64,000 nucleotides of DNA. It comes from Marinobacterium mangrovicola (GTDB taxonomy: Bacteria > Pseudomonadota > Gammaproteobacteria > Pseudomonadales > Balneatricaceae). Numbering within the stretch: the stretch's first letter is position 1; the number at the start of each line of letters is the position of its first letter. Below, piece after piece: positions 51,936-60,737 of this stretch. The translations under genes were made by a program, and so were the position numbers. The stretch spans positions 1,176,658-1,240,657 of the forward strand of contig NZ_SMFU01000007.1 in the NCBI RefSeq assembly GCF_004339595.1, written 5' to 3'. The notes under the pieces were generated by a model, which was given only the letters and a program-made list of their open reading frames with translations, was not told the DNA's origin and did not search any database.

Positions 51936-53018
51936 TCAGAGGTTGAGGTAGCGCTCTGCGAGGGCATCGAAATCAACGCCGCCGCGCGCTTCATAGACCA
52001 GAACGCTCTCCAGAACCGCCAGGTACGCCTTCTCATCGAAGGGTGCGCGCCCCTGGTGGAAGGCCCCATCGGCATCCTGATAGAAAGGCCCCGGTGATTT
52101 CATGATAGCAGCCAGCAGGTCTTTTCTCTGACTCAGGTCCGCACGCTCAACGCTGAGCGGCTCGTCGCTGTCCCGATTCCAGTTGAGCACCATGAAGGCG
52201 CGCAGCGGGCAGGATTGAGTCTCTATTCGCCCCTTGCCATAGAGGCTGTCGATATCCGCATCGTACTTCTGCTCCAGGTCCCAGAGTTCAGCCTTGGGCA
52301 TCGCCTGCAGCTGTTGCTGCTCCTCGGCGCTGAGCATCGGTGCGAGCCTCGGGTTATTCAGAATGGTGCCCGGATTGATGCGCGGCAGTTTAGGGATACC
52401 AACGCATTCCACGCCATCGCCATTGCGGCGTATAAACAGACGGTCATTACTGATAAACGCCGTCTCCGGATGCTCCAGCATATGCAGCATCAGTGTGGAT
52501 TTACCGCCACCGGAGAAACCAGCCATGGCCAGGCCACCACCATTGATACTCAGCGCGGCCGCATGGCAGTTGCGCCAGCCGTTACGCTGCAGCCAGGTCA
52601 TATACTGGTTGTTGATGAAGTTAATGACCTGGTTGTCATTCTCCACACAGGGACCGGCGGCGATACGCAGGGAGTCGCTCTGCAGAAAGGTCATGCCGGT
52701 GCGCACCTTATGGATGACCCTGGCGCCCGGCAGATCCTGACAGGCGTCCTTGCGCCCGGTTTTGCCAGGTTCACGGGGCCAGTCCTCGTAGGGGAAGTCG
52801 AGCTGGGGCGCATCGCGCTCCACCGCCAGCACGGTGATATCCGGCTCGCCGCTCTCAACGACGATATGGGCGAAGTAGCCTCGCAGACGCGCCAGCAACT
52901 CTTCGGAGTTTGAACGCACCTGGATCTGCTGCCCATCCAGCGCCAGAAGCAGATTGGTATCGAGAAACTCCCGCCCCTCGATCAGCTGATCAGCGATCTC
53001 TTGCGGCATACTATTCAT
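51936..53018 (-). CDS. HprK-related kinase B, GAK cassette
   Basis: 360-residue protein of the HprK-related kinase B family. The P-loop GFSGGGKST is at 167-175, preceded by the conserved CHAAALSING and followed by FISNDRLFIRR (Asp/Arg expected in HPr kinases); EVNQVINFINNQYM-like sequence precedes. HPr kinases phosphorylate a Ser on a carrier protein; the target here is unknown. The start overlaps the ATP-grasp stop (ATGA). One of the hallmark genes of the GAK cassette. Confidence 0.87.
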   Translation of the reverse strand: MNSMPQEIADQLIEGREFLDTNLLLALDGQQIQVRSNSEELLARLRGYFAHIVVESGEPDITVLAVERDAPQLDFPYEDWPREPGKTGRKDACQDLPGARVIHKVRTGMTFLQSDSLRIAAGPCVENDNQVINFINNQYMTWLQRNGWRNCHAAALSINGGGLAMAGFSGGGKSTLMLHMLEHPETAFISNDRLFIRRNGDGVECVGIPKLPRINPGTILNNPRLAPMLSAEEQQQLQAMPKAELWDLEQKYDADIDSLYGKGRIETQSCPLRAFMVLNWNRDSDEPLSVERADLSQRKDLLAAIMKSPGPFYQDADGAFHQGRAPFDEKAYLAVLESVLVYEARGGVDFDALAERYLNL

Positions 53019-53905
53019 CCACGTACCTGCTGCAGAATATGATCCGCGTAAAGGCCAGCCGCATCGACGCCCGCGCCTTCCAGGGCACCACGGAAACCGC
53101 CAAACGCAGAGACTTCAAACACAATCGGCCCCTGATCGGTCAGCGCCACATCCACGGTGGTGAAATCCAGCCCGAACGGCGCCTGCGCCCTGCGCGCCAG
53201 CTCGATCAGCTCTGCATCAGGCTCGAACGCTTCGTAACGGCCGCCGCTATTGATAGTGGTGTTCCAGGTATCGCTCTGGGATACACGGGCGTATGTACCC
53301 TGGTACTGACCACCAAGGAACACCATGCCCAGGTCTCGACCGGAGAGCTCGATCTTGCGCTGGATATAGAGCATCGGGTTGTCGGCCTTGAAGGCGGCAA
53401 TGGCGTCGCGCAGTTCGGCATCGCTCTGTTCGCCACCGAGCACGCACATACCCCGCGCCTTGGTGGAGAACAGCGGCTTGAACACCGCTTCGCCAAAACG
53501 TTTAACGGTATCGAAGGCGGCCTTAAGATCCTCGGTAACGACCGTATCCGGCATCGGGATGCCTGCGTTACGCAGGGTGACGGTGCAGCTGAGCCGGTCC
53601 ACCAGGCGCAGGATCTTCTCCGCGCCGCTGAACACGTGCACGCCCTGCTGTTCTGCCGTGCGCAGCATCTCCAGGCGATCCAGGGTGTTGGGGCTGTATT
53701 CAGCACTGATCTTCTTAACCGCCAGACCATCAAGCTCACAAAGGTTCAACGAACCCCAGCGCAGGCTGTTGTCGGTGAGATCCAGGGATACCTCAGCCAT
53801 ATCGACTACCTGGCGGAAACCGGTGCGCTGTTCCAGCGCATCCGCCAGTACTTCAGTGGACCACTTGCCGGGAATACCGATCACGGCTACGCGGGGCTCA
53901 GTCAA
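53015..53905 (-). CDS. ATP-grasp enzyme, GAK cassette
   Basis: 296-residue ATP-grasp ligase of the GAK type, related to RimK-like ligases that join a carboxylate to an amine or phosphate. ATP-binding motifs include AVFKPLFSTKARGM, YIQRKIELSGRDLGMV and the metal site IVFEVSAFGGFRG. It starts with TTG at 53905, strongly supported by AAGGAG seven bases upstream. It overlaps the PhoU-APH gene by 8 bases and the HprK-B gene by ATGA. The joined substrates are unknown. Confidence 0.87.
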   Translation of the reverse strand: MTEPRVAVIGIPGKWSTEVLADALEQRTGFRQVVDMAEVSLDLTDNSLRWGSLNLCELDGLAVKKISAEYSPNTLDRLEMLRTAEQQGVHVFSGAEKILRLVDRLSCTVTLRNAGIPMPDTVVTEDLKAAFDTVKRFGEAVFKPLFSTKARGMCVLGGEQSDAELRDAIAAFKADNPMLYIQRKIELSGRDLGMVFLGGQYQGTYARVSQSDTWNTTINSGGRYEAFEPDAELIELARRAQAPFGLDFTTVDVALTDQGPIVFEVSAFGGFRGALEGAGVDAAGLYADHILQQVRG

Positions 53906-55577
53906 CGAAAATCTCCTTCATTGGAATACGGTACTTCGTCTCCTTGCCCGGCTGTATGGCCAGCACCTGCTCCAGCAGATAACGGGCGCGCATAAACATG
54001 CGACGGGCAAGGGATTTATCAAGAATAAAGCGAGTGGAGCTGGCGAAAGAACGCACCAACCCCAAGGCCAGGCGCACTTCAAACAGCTCGTCATTCTGTT
54101 TTTTCGCCTCACGGCGGGCCACATCGTAAAGCCTCAGTGCCAGGTCATTGATGCGGGCGCGGGTGTCGCTGTCGAGCACCTGCAGACGGTAATTCGACAC
54201 CATGAACACCGACAGATCCTGCACGTAGTCCATGTATCGGGAGCGATGCAGGTCAATAAAGTTGATCCGCCGCTCCATCGGGTCATAGATGATGTTATCG
54301 ACGTTGAAATCGCCGTGGATATAGACCGAGAACGGCGCCGGCCAGTGTTTTTCCCGCTTGGTAACGGCCGCTACCAGGGTATCGAAGGAGGGCACCGGCA
54401 GGCCGCAGATCTTACTGTCGGTACGGGCAAACTCCGGATGGATGCGGTACACCTCGTTCATCCGTTTCTGCAGCTGCTGCATAAAGCTGGCCTGGGCCGG
54501 TTCCTGGCTGCGGGTCGCCTTCCAGATCGACTTCAGGGTTTTAGCCAGGCGCTTGAACGCCTCGTCCACCAGTTCATCCGACTCATTTAGCACGATCTGC
54601 TCAAAGGTGTGCCCGGGCAGGTGCTCGATCAGCAGTGCTGCGGACTGACCGCGTTTCTCGTAGGAAAGAATCTTCGGCGCCAGCCCCGGATAGATTTCGT
54701 GCCAGCTGCGCACACCGGCACGCTCCTCTTTTACCTTGCGCTTTTCGCCATCCTTGAAGATCGCCAGGTAGCCGTTTTCGCTCTCATCACCGGCGGATAT
54801 ACCGGAGATCGAACTGCCGGAGCGTGTCTGCGCGATGGCGGAGATCTGCAGATCCTCCTCATCGGCTTCCAGGTCGGACACCAGCGAGCGCAGCGAGAAG
54901 AAACGTTCGAAGTTAACCGGCTGCCCCAGGTTCGCCGAGATGATCGATTCGCTGATATGCACCAGCGCTTCGCCCATCTGGCGCACCTCGTAGGCCACGA
55001 ACAGGGCCCGGGTCAGGTCATCGGTATGCGCCGGCACCTCTCGCAGCGCCAGCCGGTAGCGTTTGAGCAGTTTTTCATAGTCGCTGGCCATGCGCCCCAG
55101 GCTTTTACCCATCTGGATCGCCAGGGTGGAATCGTCCGCCTGCAGCGCCGGCTCAATCTGGGCTATCGCCTTACGCACACGCTTCAGCATGCCGATATAG
55201 CGTTTGGCGCCGAGCAGCTCGAACGCTTCGATATATTCCAGCTGCCGGACGCAGTTGCGGCTGATCTCAGCAAGACGCTCCAGGTCAGTGGCGATAAATT
55301 CTATGCTGCGCAGCATCAGGTCTCGCTGCGCCTGGCGTTTACTGCTGCGCAGCTTCTGCACGGTGGCGCTGTGGATGCGGACCTTGAGGTTATAGGCATA
55401 CCCCGCCCGGTCAACGATACGACGCGCGACGGCGGCGGCCGGTGTTTCGAAATAGCTTTGGAGACTGGCGACCTGAGAGTCCACCTCAACACACAAAAAG
55501 TGGAGGTTATCTCTCAACGGCTTCGGCAGTTTGATCATGCTGGCCACGGCTTCACTCGGAAAATACCGGCGTAGCAT
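53898..55577 (-). CDS. PhoU-like/APH-kinase fusion protein, GAK cassette
   Basis: 559-residue fusion from the ATG at 55577 (an ATG at 55538 is also possible; ribosome sites are weak). Residues 1 to about 240 are helical and PhoU-like (TDLERLAEISRNCVRQLEYIE, VRQMGEALVHISESI). Residues 270-540 are an aminoglycoside phosphotransferase-like kinase: Brenner motif YIHGDFNVDNIIYD (around 421-428), then FIDLHRSRYMDYVQDL with the metal-binding DxD-like segment. Such kinases act on small molecules. It begins the minus-strand cassette and overlaps the ATP-grasp gene. Confidence 0.85.
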   Translation of the reverse strand: MLRRYFPSEAVASMIKLPKPLRDNLHFLCVEVDSQVASLQSYFETPAAAVARRIVDRAGYAYNLKVRIHSATVQKLRSSKRQAQRDLMLRSIEFIATDLERLAEISRNCVRQLEYIEAFELLGAKRYIGMLKRVRKAIAQIEPALQADDSTLAIQMGKSLGRMASDYEKLLKRYRLALREVPAHTDDLTRALFVAYEVRQMGEALVHISESIISANLGQPVNFERFFSLRSLVSDLEADEEDLQISAIAQTRSGSSISGISAGDESENGYLAIFKDGEKRKVKEERAGVRSWHEIYPGLAPKILSYEKRGQSAALLIEHLPGHTFEQIVLNESDELVDEAFKRLAKTLKSIWKATRSQEPAQASFMQQLQKRMNEVYRIHPEFARTDSKICGLPVPSFDTLVAAVTKREKHWPAPFSVYIHGDFNVDNIIYDPMERRINFIDLHRSRYMDYVQDLSVFMVSNYRLQVLDSDTRARINDLALRLYDVARREAKKQNDELFEVRLALGLVRSFASSTRFILDKSLARRMFMRARYLLEQVLAIQPGKETKYRIPMKEIFVD

Positions 55578-55727
55578 ACTCAACCGGCGACGGTTTCAAC
55601 ATTTCAGTTTCATGAAGGCTAACATAACCCGTTGAAAGGCGCGTAATTTCGCCCTTTGCGCTATTGTGGCCCACAGATCACTGCCGGTAGACTTCGCCCA
55701 TCGATAACAGGGAGTGCAGAAACGGAA

Positions 55728-56915
55728 ATGGTCAGCGTCAGCGTTACCCGGGAGGTGTGCCTGCCCGACCCGCTCAAGGTCAGTCGCTATCGCAAGATTC
55801 CGGAGCTGGGGCCGCGAATTCTGTTCTTCAGCGGCGGTTCGGCGCTGAACGGTCTGTCGCGCACGCTCAAACACTACACCCACAACTCCATTCATCTGGT
55901 TACCCCTTTTGACTCCGGCGGCAGCTCCGCGATTCTGCGCCAGGCGTTCGATATGCCCGCTATCGGCGATCTGCGCAGCCGCCTGATGGCGCTGGCGGAT
56001 GAAACCGTGCTGGGCCATCCGGACGTTTACCGTCTGTTTAACTACCGTCTTCCCAAGGATGAAAGCCAGGCTGAGCTGCGCAAGCGACTCAAGGCGCTGG
56101 TGCGGGGCAGAGATCCGCTGATGGATGCGATCCTGAACCCGATGCGCAGCCTGATCTGCAACCATTTGATGTTCTTTATCGATGCCATGCCAGAGGATTT
56201 CGACCTGGCGGGCGCCAGCATCGGCAATCTGATTCTGGCCGGCGGTTATCTTAACAACCGCCGCGACCTGGAGCCGATCCTGTTTCTGTTCTCCAAACTG
56301 GTTAACGTTCAGGGCACCGTGCGTGCCATCGTCGATGACGACCTTCATCTTTACGCTGAACTGGAAGATGGCTCCGCGGTGGTCGGTCAGCATCGACTGA
56401 CCGGCAAGGAGTGCGCGCCGCTTACCTCCCCGATAAAATCACTGAGATTGTGTGAATCGCTGGAACAGCCGCAGTTCGCTACCACACAAGTCCGCAAGCG
56501 CAACCGCAAACTGATCCAGCAGGCGGAGCTTATCTGCTACCCGCCGGGCAGCTTCCATTCGAGCCTGCTGGCAAACCTGCTGCCGGAAGGTGTTGGCCGT
56601 GCCATCGCTCGCAACCGAAGCCCCAAGGTGTTTATTCCCAACCAGGGGAGCGACCCGGAACAGCTTGGCATGACGCTGGAGAAGAGCTTGAATGTGCTGC
56701 TGGAACATCTGCAGCGTGATGGTGAAGAGCTGGAGGTCAGTGATCTGATCAACTTCATCCTGATAGACAGCGAGAACGGGCACTATGAAGGCGGGATTCC
56801 GGAGAAACGTCTGGCGGAACTGGGCATCGACGTGATCGACCTGCCGGTGATCGCACCGGACACCGGCTACTACCATAACGAGCGCCTGGTCGAGGCGCTG
56901 GTATCACTGAGCTGA
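55728..56915 (+). CDS. CofD-like/YvcK-like protein, GAK cassette
   Basis: 395-residue protein of the CofD superfamily, GAK type. CofD transfers a phospholactyl group in F420 synthesis and YvcK/GlmR binds UDP-GlcNAc. The nucleotide-binding site is SGGSALNG (35-42) with HLVTPFDSGGSSAIL nearby; GASIGNLILAGGYL and YPPGSFHSSLLANLLPEG are other family motifs. It is divergent from the PhoU-APH gene across 150 bases, so the locus has a two-way promoter region. The natural substrate is unknown. Confidence 0.85.
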   Translation: MVSVSVTREVCLPDPLKVSRYRKIPELGPRILFFSGGSALNGLSRTLKHYTHNSIHLVTPFDSGGSSAILRQAFDMPAIGDLRSRLMALADETVLGHPDVYRLFNYRLPKDESQAELRKRLKALVRGRDPLMDAILNPMRSLICNHLMFFIDAMPEDFDLAGASIGNLILAGGYLNNRRDLEPILFLFSKLVNVQGTVRAIVDDDLHLYAELEDGSAVVGQHRLTGKECAPLTSPIKSLRLCESLEQPQFATTQVRKRNRKLIQQAELICYPPGSFHSSLLANLLPEGVGRAIARNRSPKVFIPNQGSDPEQLGMTLEKSLNVLLEHLQRDGEELEVSDLINFILIDSENGHYEGGIPEKRLAELGIDVIDLPVIAPDTGYYHNERLVEALVSLS

Positions 56916-56945
56916 CACCCGGCAGCCCCTCTCACGGCGTTTCTG

Positions 56946-57458
56946 TTACTGCAGTGTGGGGCTGACTTCGCGACCAAAGGCGGTAAACAGCGGCGGTGCA
57001 TCCCAACCCAGGCGATCGGCACCCGTGTGAATCAGGTGCAGCACCTGATGCAGCTCTTCGTAGGTCACGACTCCCGCCGCAGCTACCTCATCCGGGTTAT
57101 CCTGCCCAAACAGTCGCAACTGATAACGCCCATCGCGGTGACTGATATCGATGCGGTGCAGCAGCTCAGGCCCCTCCGGCTTATCCGTGTCGGGAATCGG
57201 CTGGTTGCTGACTTCCATCCGCTCCCGCGCCTGCTCATGCTCGAACTGGGCGGTGGCGCCACGAAACTCGGGCGGACTTTCGCTGACCCGTTTGGAGGTA
57301 TGCTGCACCAGCTCGTCGGAGGCGCCGAGAATCCTCAGCGCCAACCGCCGGGTGAGCCAGAAATCCACACGGGGCTCGCCATTGTCCAGATTGCCCACCA
57401 GGCGGATACGGTCTTCCACCGGGTCGAACTGAAATGTGAAGGAAGCGATATTGATCAT
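56946..57458 (-). CDS. Unrecognised protein between the GAK cassette and rmuC
   Basis: 170-residue soluble protein with no known motif. It starts with beta-rich FTFQFDPVEDRIRLVGNLDNGEPRV, a charged middle part (SPPEFRGATAQFEHEQARERME), and a C-terminal region LHRIDISHRDGRYQLRLFG and EELHQVLHLIHTGADRLGWDAPP. It converges on the CofD-like gene (30-base gap) and is 61 bases from the end of rmuC on the same strand, so it may be cotranscribed with rmuC rather than the cassette. Confidence 0.65.
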   Translation of the reverse strand: MINIASFTFQFDPVEDRIRLVGNLDNGEPRVDFWLTRRLALRILGASDELVQHTSKRVSESPPEFRGATAQFEHEQARERMEVSNQPIPDTDKPEGPELLHRIDISHRDGRYQLRLFGQDNPDEVAAAGVVTYEELHQVLHLIHTGADRLGWDAPPLFTAFGREVSPTLQ

Positions 57459-57519
57459 AGTATCGAGAATACGCGCTCAGTCGGTAAGGGTCTATCGGTT
57501 GATGCATCGCTCATCCAGC

Positions 57520-59115
57520 TTACTCCGGCTCTGATGGCGGCCGCTCCAGCTCCAGATGAGCACGCTCAACCAGTTCCGGCGGCAGCTCCTTCTGCACCGC
57601 GACACCCAGATCCTTGAACTCTGACGCCTGCTTGATCAGGTTGCCGCGCCCGTCGGTGAGCTGCCCCAGCGCCCTGTCGTAGCTACCCTTGGCCTGATCC
57701 AGCTTCTTGCCCACATCGAGCATGCTGTTGAGGAAAGCGTTGAGCTTGCGATAGAACTTGTCAGCACGGTCGGCGAGCTCCGCCGTGTGCTTGCTCTGAT
57801 CCTCGAAACGCCAGAGCTGACGCACGATATTAAGGCTGGTCAGCAACGTGGTCGGCGTAGCGACCAACACGTTGCGTTCGATAGCGCGCTGGTACAGCGT
57901 ATCGTCGTACTTCAGCGCCTCGACATAGGCGGACTCGATCGGAATAAACATCACCACGATCTCCGGCGAATTGAGCCCCGGCAGGCGGTAGTAGTCCTTG
58001 TCGGCCAGCTCGTTGATGCGATCCCGCACCGCCTGGGTATGCTCTGCCAGCGCGGTGAGACGCTCGGTCTCATCCTCCGAGTTCACGTAGCGCGTGTAGG
58101 CCATCAGCGAGGTTTTGGCATCGATAATAAGGTGCTTATGCTGCGGCAGGTAGACCACCGCGTCCGGACGCAAGCGACCATCCTCGGTATTGATGCTGAC
58201 CTCGCGCTGGTAATCTTCGCCGAGCCTCAGGCCCGACTTTTCCAGCACATTTTCCAGCATCAACTCACCCCAGTTACCCTGCATCTTCTTCTGCCCCTGC
58301 AGCGCAGTGGTCAGCTTATGGGCCTGATCGGTGATATCCCGGTTCAGCTTCTGCAGGTTCTCGAGTTCGGTCTTAAGCTGGATTCGCTGCGCCGTCTCTT
58401 GTTCATGTATACGTTCAACTTTCTCCTTGAACCCCTTCATTTCACTATGAATTGGGTTCAGCAGCGCACTGAGACTGGTCTGGTTCAGCTCGGTGAACGC
58501 CTTGCCTTTACGCTCGAATATTTCGCTGGCCAGCACCTCGAACTCTTTCTTCAGCATCTCGCGACTACGCTCAAGCTGCTTAAGCTGTTCCTCGAAATGC
58601 TCCTGCTTCTGCGCCAACGTGGTGCGCAGCTCCGTATGTTCGGACTCCAGCTCCGTATGCGCGGTACGCAGGCGCTCCAGCAGCTCTTCCGCCCGCGCCA
58701 GGCGCTGCTGACGCTCATGGAGACGCTCAGCCAGTTGATCGCGCCGCTCCACCGCCGTGGCCAATTCGGTCTGCGCCTGATGCAACTCGGCGCCTCTCGC
58801 TTCCAGCTGCCGACGCGCCAGATCGCGCTGTGATTCCGTCGCATCCAGCTGCTCGGCGTAGTGATCCAGGCGGGTTTCCAGGCGCCCTTTTTCGACATCG
58901 ATCTGCGCCAGGCGCGCGCGAGCACCTTCATATTCATCACGCTGCATATCAAGCAGATCCTGCAGCCGCTCCTGCTCGGACTCGGCACGATCGGCACGCA
59001 GCAACTCCTCCTGCAGACGCTTCTGAGCACGACTGCCAGCGACCAACCAGGCGATAACAAACGCAATAAGAAAGGAGGCAGCAACAGCGGAAGGAAGTAG
59101 GAACTCGTTTGGCAT
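57520..59115 (-). CDS. rmuC: DNA recombination protein RmuC
   Basis: 531-residue RmuC, a putative nuclease that limits recombination between inverted repeats. An N-terminal membrane anchor (VAASFLIAFVIAWLVAGS) is followed by a long coiled coil (about residues 40-210), then the RmuC domain with TALQGQKKMQGNWGELMLEN, RPDAVVYLPQHKHLIIDAKT and EIVVMFIPIESAYVEAL. The ATG at 59115 has AGGGA eight bases upstream and is preferred to longer frames. Length is close to Escherichia coli RmuC. Confidence 0.93.
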   Translation of the reverse strand: MPNEFLLPSAVAASFLIAFVIAWLVAGSRAQKRLQEELLRADRAESEQERLQDLLDMQRDEYEGARARLAQIDVEKGRLETRLDHYAEQLDATESQRDLARRQLEARGAELHQAQTELATAVERRDQLAERLHERQQRLARAEELLERLRTAHTELESEHTELRTTLAQKQEHFEEQLKQLERSREMLKKEFEVLASEIFERKGKAFTELNQTSLSALLNPIHSEMKGFKEKVERIHEQETAQRIQLKTELENLQKLNRDITDQAHKLTTALQGQKKMQGNWGELMLENVLEKSGLRLGEDYQREVSINTEDGRLRPDAVVYLPQHKHLIIDAKTSLMAYTRYVNSEDETERLTALAEHTQAVRDRINELADKDYYRLPGLNSPEIVVMFIPIESAYVEALKYDDTLYQRAIERNVLVATPTTLLTSLNIVRQLWRFEDQSKHTAELADRADKFYRKLNAFLNSMLDVGKKLDQAKGSYDRALGQLTDGRGNLIKQASEFKDLGVAVQKELPPELVERAHLELERPPSEPE

Positions 59116-59226
59116 CAATAACATCCCTGACAGATGGATCAGGCACGATGATAGTTCACTTGGCGCGCCAACGACACTGTCAGCGCCGAGATAGATAGCC
59201 AACAAACCCCTTTCAACAGGAGTCGA

Positions 59227-59523
59227 TTAGATACGCTGCCCCGCGTTATCGAATTCCAGGCGCTGAACCTCGTCATCGTCGTCGCGGATCTCGGCCCACT
59301 CCAGTGCGCCGTTAGCGTGATAGCCGTAGCGATGCTCGAGCTCAACCTCGCCATAAACGACTTTATGGACACGTTCCAGGCGGCCTTCGGCATCCAGGTT
59401 GGCGCCAAAGTAGGTGTTACGATTCTGGGTTTCAGAAGACTCAAGGGGGTTGACCAGCTGCAGAGGGAGCGTAATACCGGTGTAGGTGAGGAAGTATTTA
59501 TCGTACTGTTCGTTTGAACTCAT
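59227..59523 (-). CDS. Small DUF6156-like protein
   Basis: 98-residue soluble protein with sequence DKYFLTYTGITLPLQLVNPL and KVVYGEVELEHRYGYHANGAL, resembling proteins I associate with DUF6156; that link is from memory and less certain. The ATG at 59523 starts MSSNEQYDKYF. It lies 240 bases downstream of the GST gene on the same strand. No catalytic motif is visible. Confidence 0.65.
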   Translation of the reverse strand: MSSNEQYDKYFLTYTGITLPLQLVNPLESSETQNRNTYFGANLDAEGRLERVHKVVYGEVELEHRYGYHANGALEWAEIRDDDDEVQRLEFDNAGQRI

Positions 59524-59763
59524 GATGACAGCTCTTGCGGTTTTTATGATTGCGGGATTTGAAGAAAACGGCGCCACCAGCCCGCCCTTGCAGGGCCTCC
59601 CTGTAGGAACTCTCACATCGCCTGTCGAATAGCCGACAAAGCCCGAAGCGCTATCGCGCACCGAACAGTGCAGAACAGGGATTAAGGTCTGGCGGCATTA
59701 GCACTTCTGCAAAACCCGAACCGCAAACGAGCCGCCACTTGCTGAAAGCCTGGAGCCCGAAGC

Positions 59764-60384
59764 TCAGAGTCGATAACCCTCTTCCATCAACACCTGTCTG
59801 ACGCAGGGCCGCTGCAGCATCAGCTCAAAGTGGGAACGCACAACCGCCGGTAGCGGAATATCGGTGCGATCTGCCCAGAACTCGACGTAGAACAGTGCCG
59901 CATCCGCGATGGAAAAATCGCCACAGGCATAGCCTTTGTCCGGCAGCTGAAGCGCCAGTAGACCAAAGGCCTCAACGACTCGCCTCCGCCCCGCTGCTTT
60001 CACCGCCTCCAGGTCAGAAGAGCCGACCAAAAACCGCTCCGGCGTAAATATTCGCGCAAATGCCTGCATATGCAGGTTGCTTACCGCATATGACATCAAC
60101 TCAATAGCTCGGGCTGCGGCCAGCGGCTTTTCCGATATAAGCCGTGCCCGCGGATGACTCCAGGCCAGCCAACAGGCGATCGCTTCAAACTCGGTGAGAA
60201 TCTCGCCGTTATCGAGCTTCAGCATAGGGATCGATCCCTTGGGGTTAAGCGCCCGGAAAGACTCCGAGTTCTGATCCCCCGCCATCAGATTAACGAGTTC
60301 AACCGAGAACAGCGCTTCACACTCTTCCAGCAGGATATGAATACCGGTAGTGCAGGAGCCTGGCGTCATATAAAAGGTCAGCAT
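59764..60384 (-). CDS. Glutathione S-transferase-like protein
   Basis: 206-residue GST-fold protein. The N-terminal thioredoxin domain starts MLTFYMTPGSCTTGIHILLE, with the substrate-activating region PGSCTTG similar to beta-class enzymes, and PKGSIPMLKLDNGEIL contains the cis-Pro and the glutathione-binding segment; a helical C-terminal domain follows. The start overlaps the NifX-like stop (TGATG). GSTs beside NifX-like genes occur in nitrogen-fixation regions of some bacteria, but no nif structural genes are visible here. Confidence 0.85.
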   Translation of the reverse strand: MLTFYMTPGSCTTGIHILLEECEALFSVELVNLMAGDQNSESFRALNPKGSIPMLKLDNGEILTEFEAIACWLAWSHPRARLISEKPLAAARAIELMSYAVSNLHMQAFARIFTPERFLVGSSDLEAVKAAGRRRVVEAFGLLALQLPDKGYACGDFSIADAALFYVEFWADRTDIPLPAVVRSHFELMLQRPCVRQVLMEEGYRL

Positions 60385-60737
60385 CAGGCAACGCCCTCGC
60401 CGGCAACCAGGGAGGAGAACCAGGCAGTCAGTGCTGGCTCCACCTCTTCCCAGGGATAATCCGCCACCGGCTCAACACCGCGCTTACGCAGCTTTTCCGC
60501 CGGGCCATCACCCACGCGAGCGACGAGCACGGCATCGCAGTCTTCGATGGTATCGAGAATTTTTTCCAATGCGGATCGATCACCGTGACCGCCAAGGCAG
60601 TAGTGATCCACTTCCCGCTTTTCGATGAGCGAGCAACCCGCCTCACCCACGCTATAGATACTGAAGTGTTTGGCGTGACCAAAGTGCTCATCGACCGCCA
60701 CCCCCTCTTTCGAGGCAACTGCTACCCGATAGGTCAT
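60384..60737 (-). CDS. NifX/NafY-like dinitrogenase cofactor-associated protein
   Basis: 117-residue protein of the NifX/NafY/NifB C-terminal family (dinitrogenase iron-molybdenum cofactor domain). The N-terminus MTYRVAVASKEGVAVDEHFGHA contains the conserved GHA, and DCDAVLVARVGDGPAEKLRKRG is the typical second half. In nitrogen fixers such proteins bind cofactor precursors; stand-alone homologues have unclear functions, possibly iron-sulfur or molybdenum handling. The ATG at 60737 has GGAG nine bases upstream. It is first in an operon with the GST gene. Confidence 0.84.
   Translation of the reverse strand: MTYRVAVASKEGVAVDEHFGHAKHFSIYSVGEAGCSLIEKREVDHYCLGGHGDRSALEKILDTIEDCDAVLVARVGDGPAEKLRKRGVEPVADYPWEEVEPALTAWFSSLVAGEGVA

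Noticed and set aside
57787-58833. 348-codon plus-strand frame opposite rmuC
   Set aside because: Shadow of the coiled-coil-rich rmuC gene, whose Leu/Gln/Glu codons give long antisense frames.
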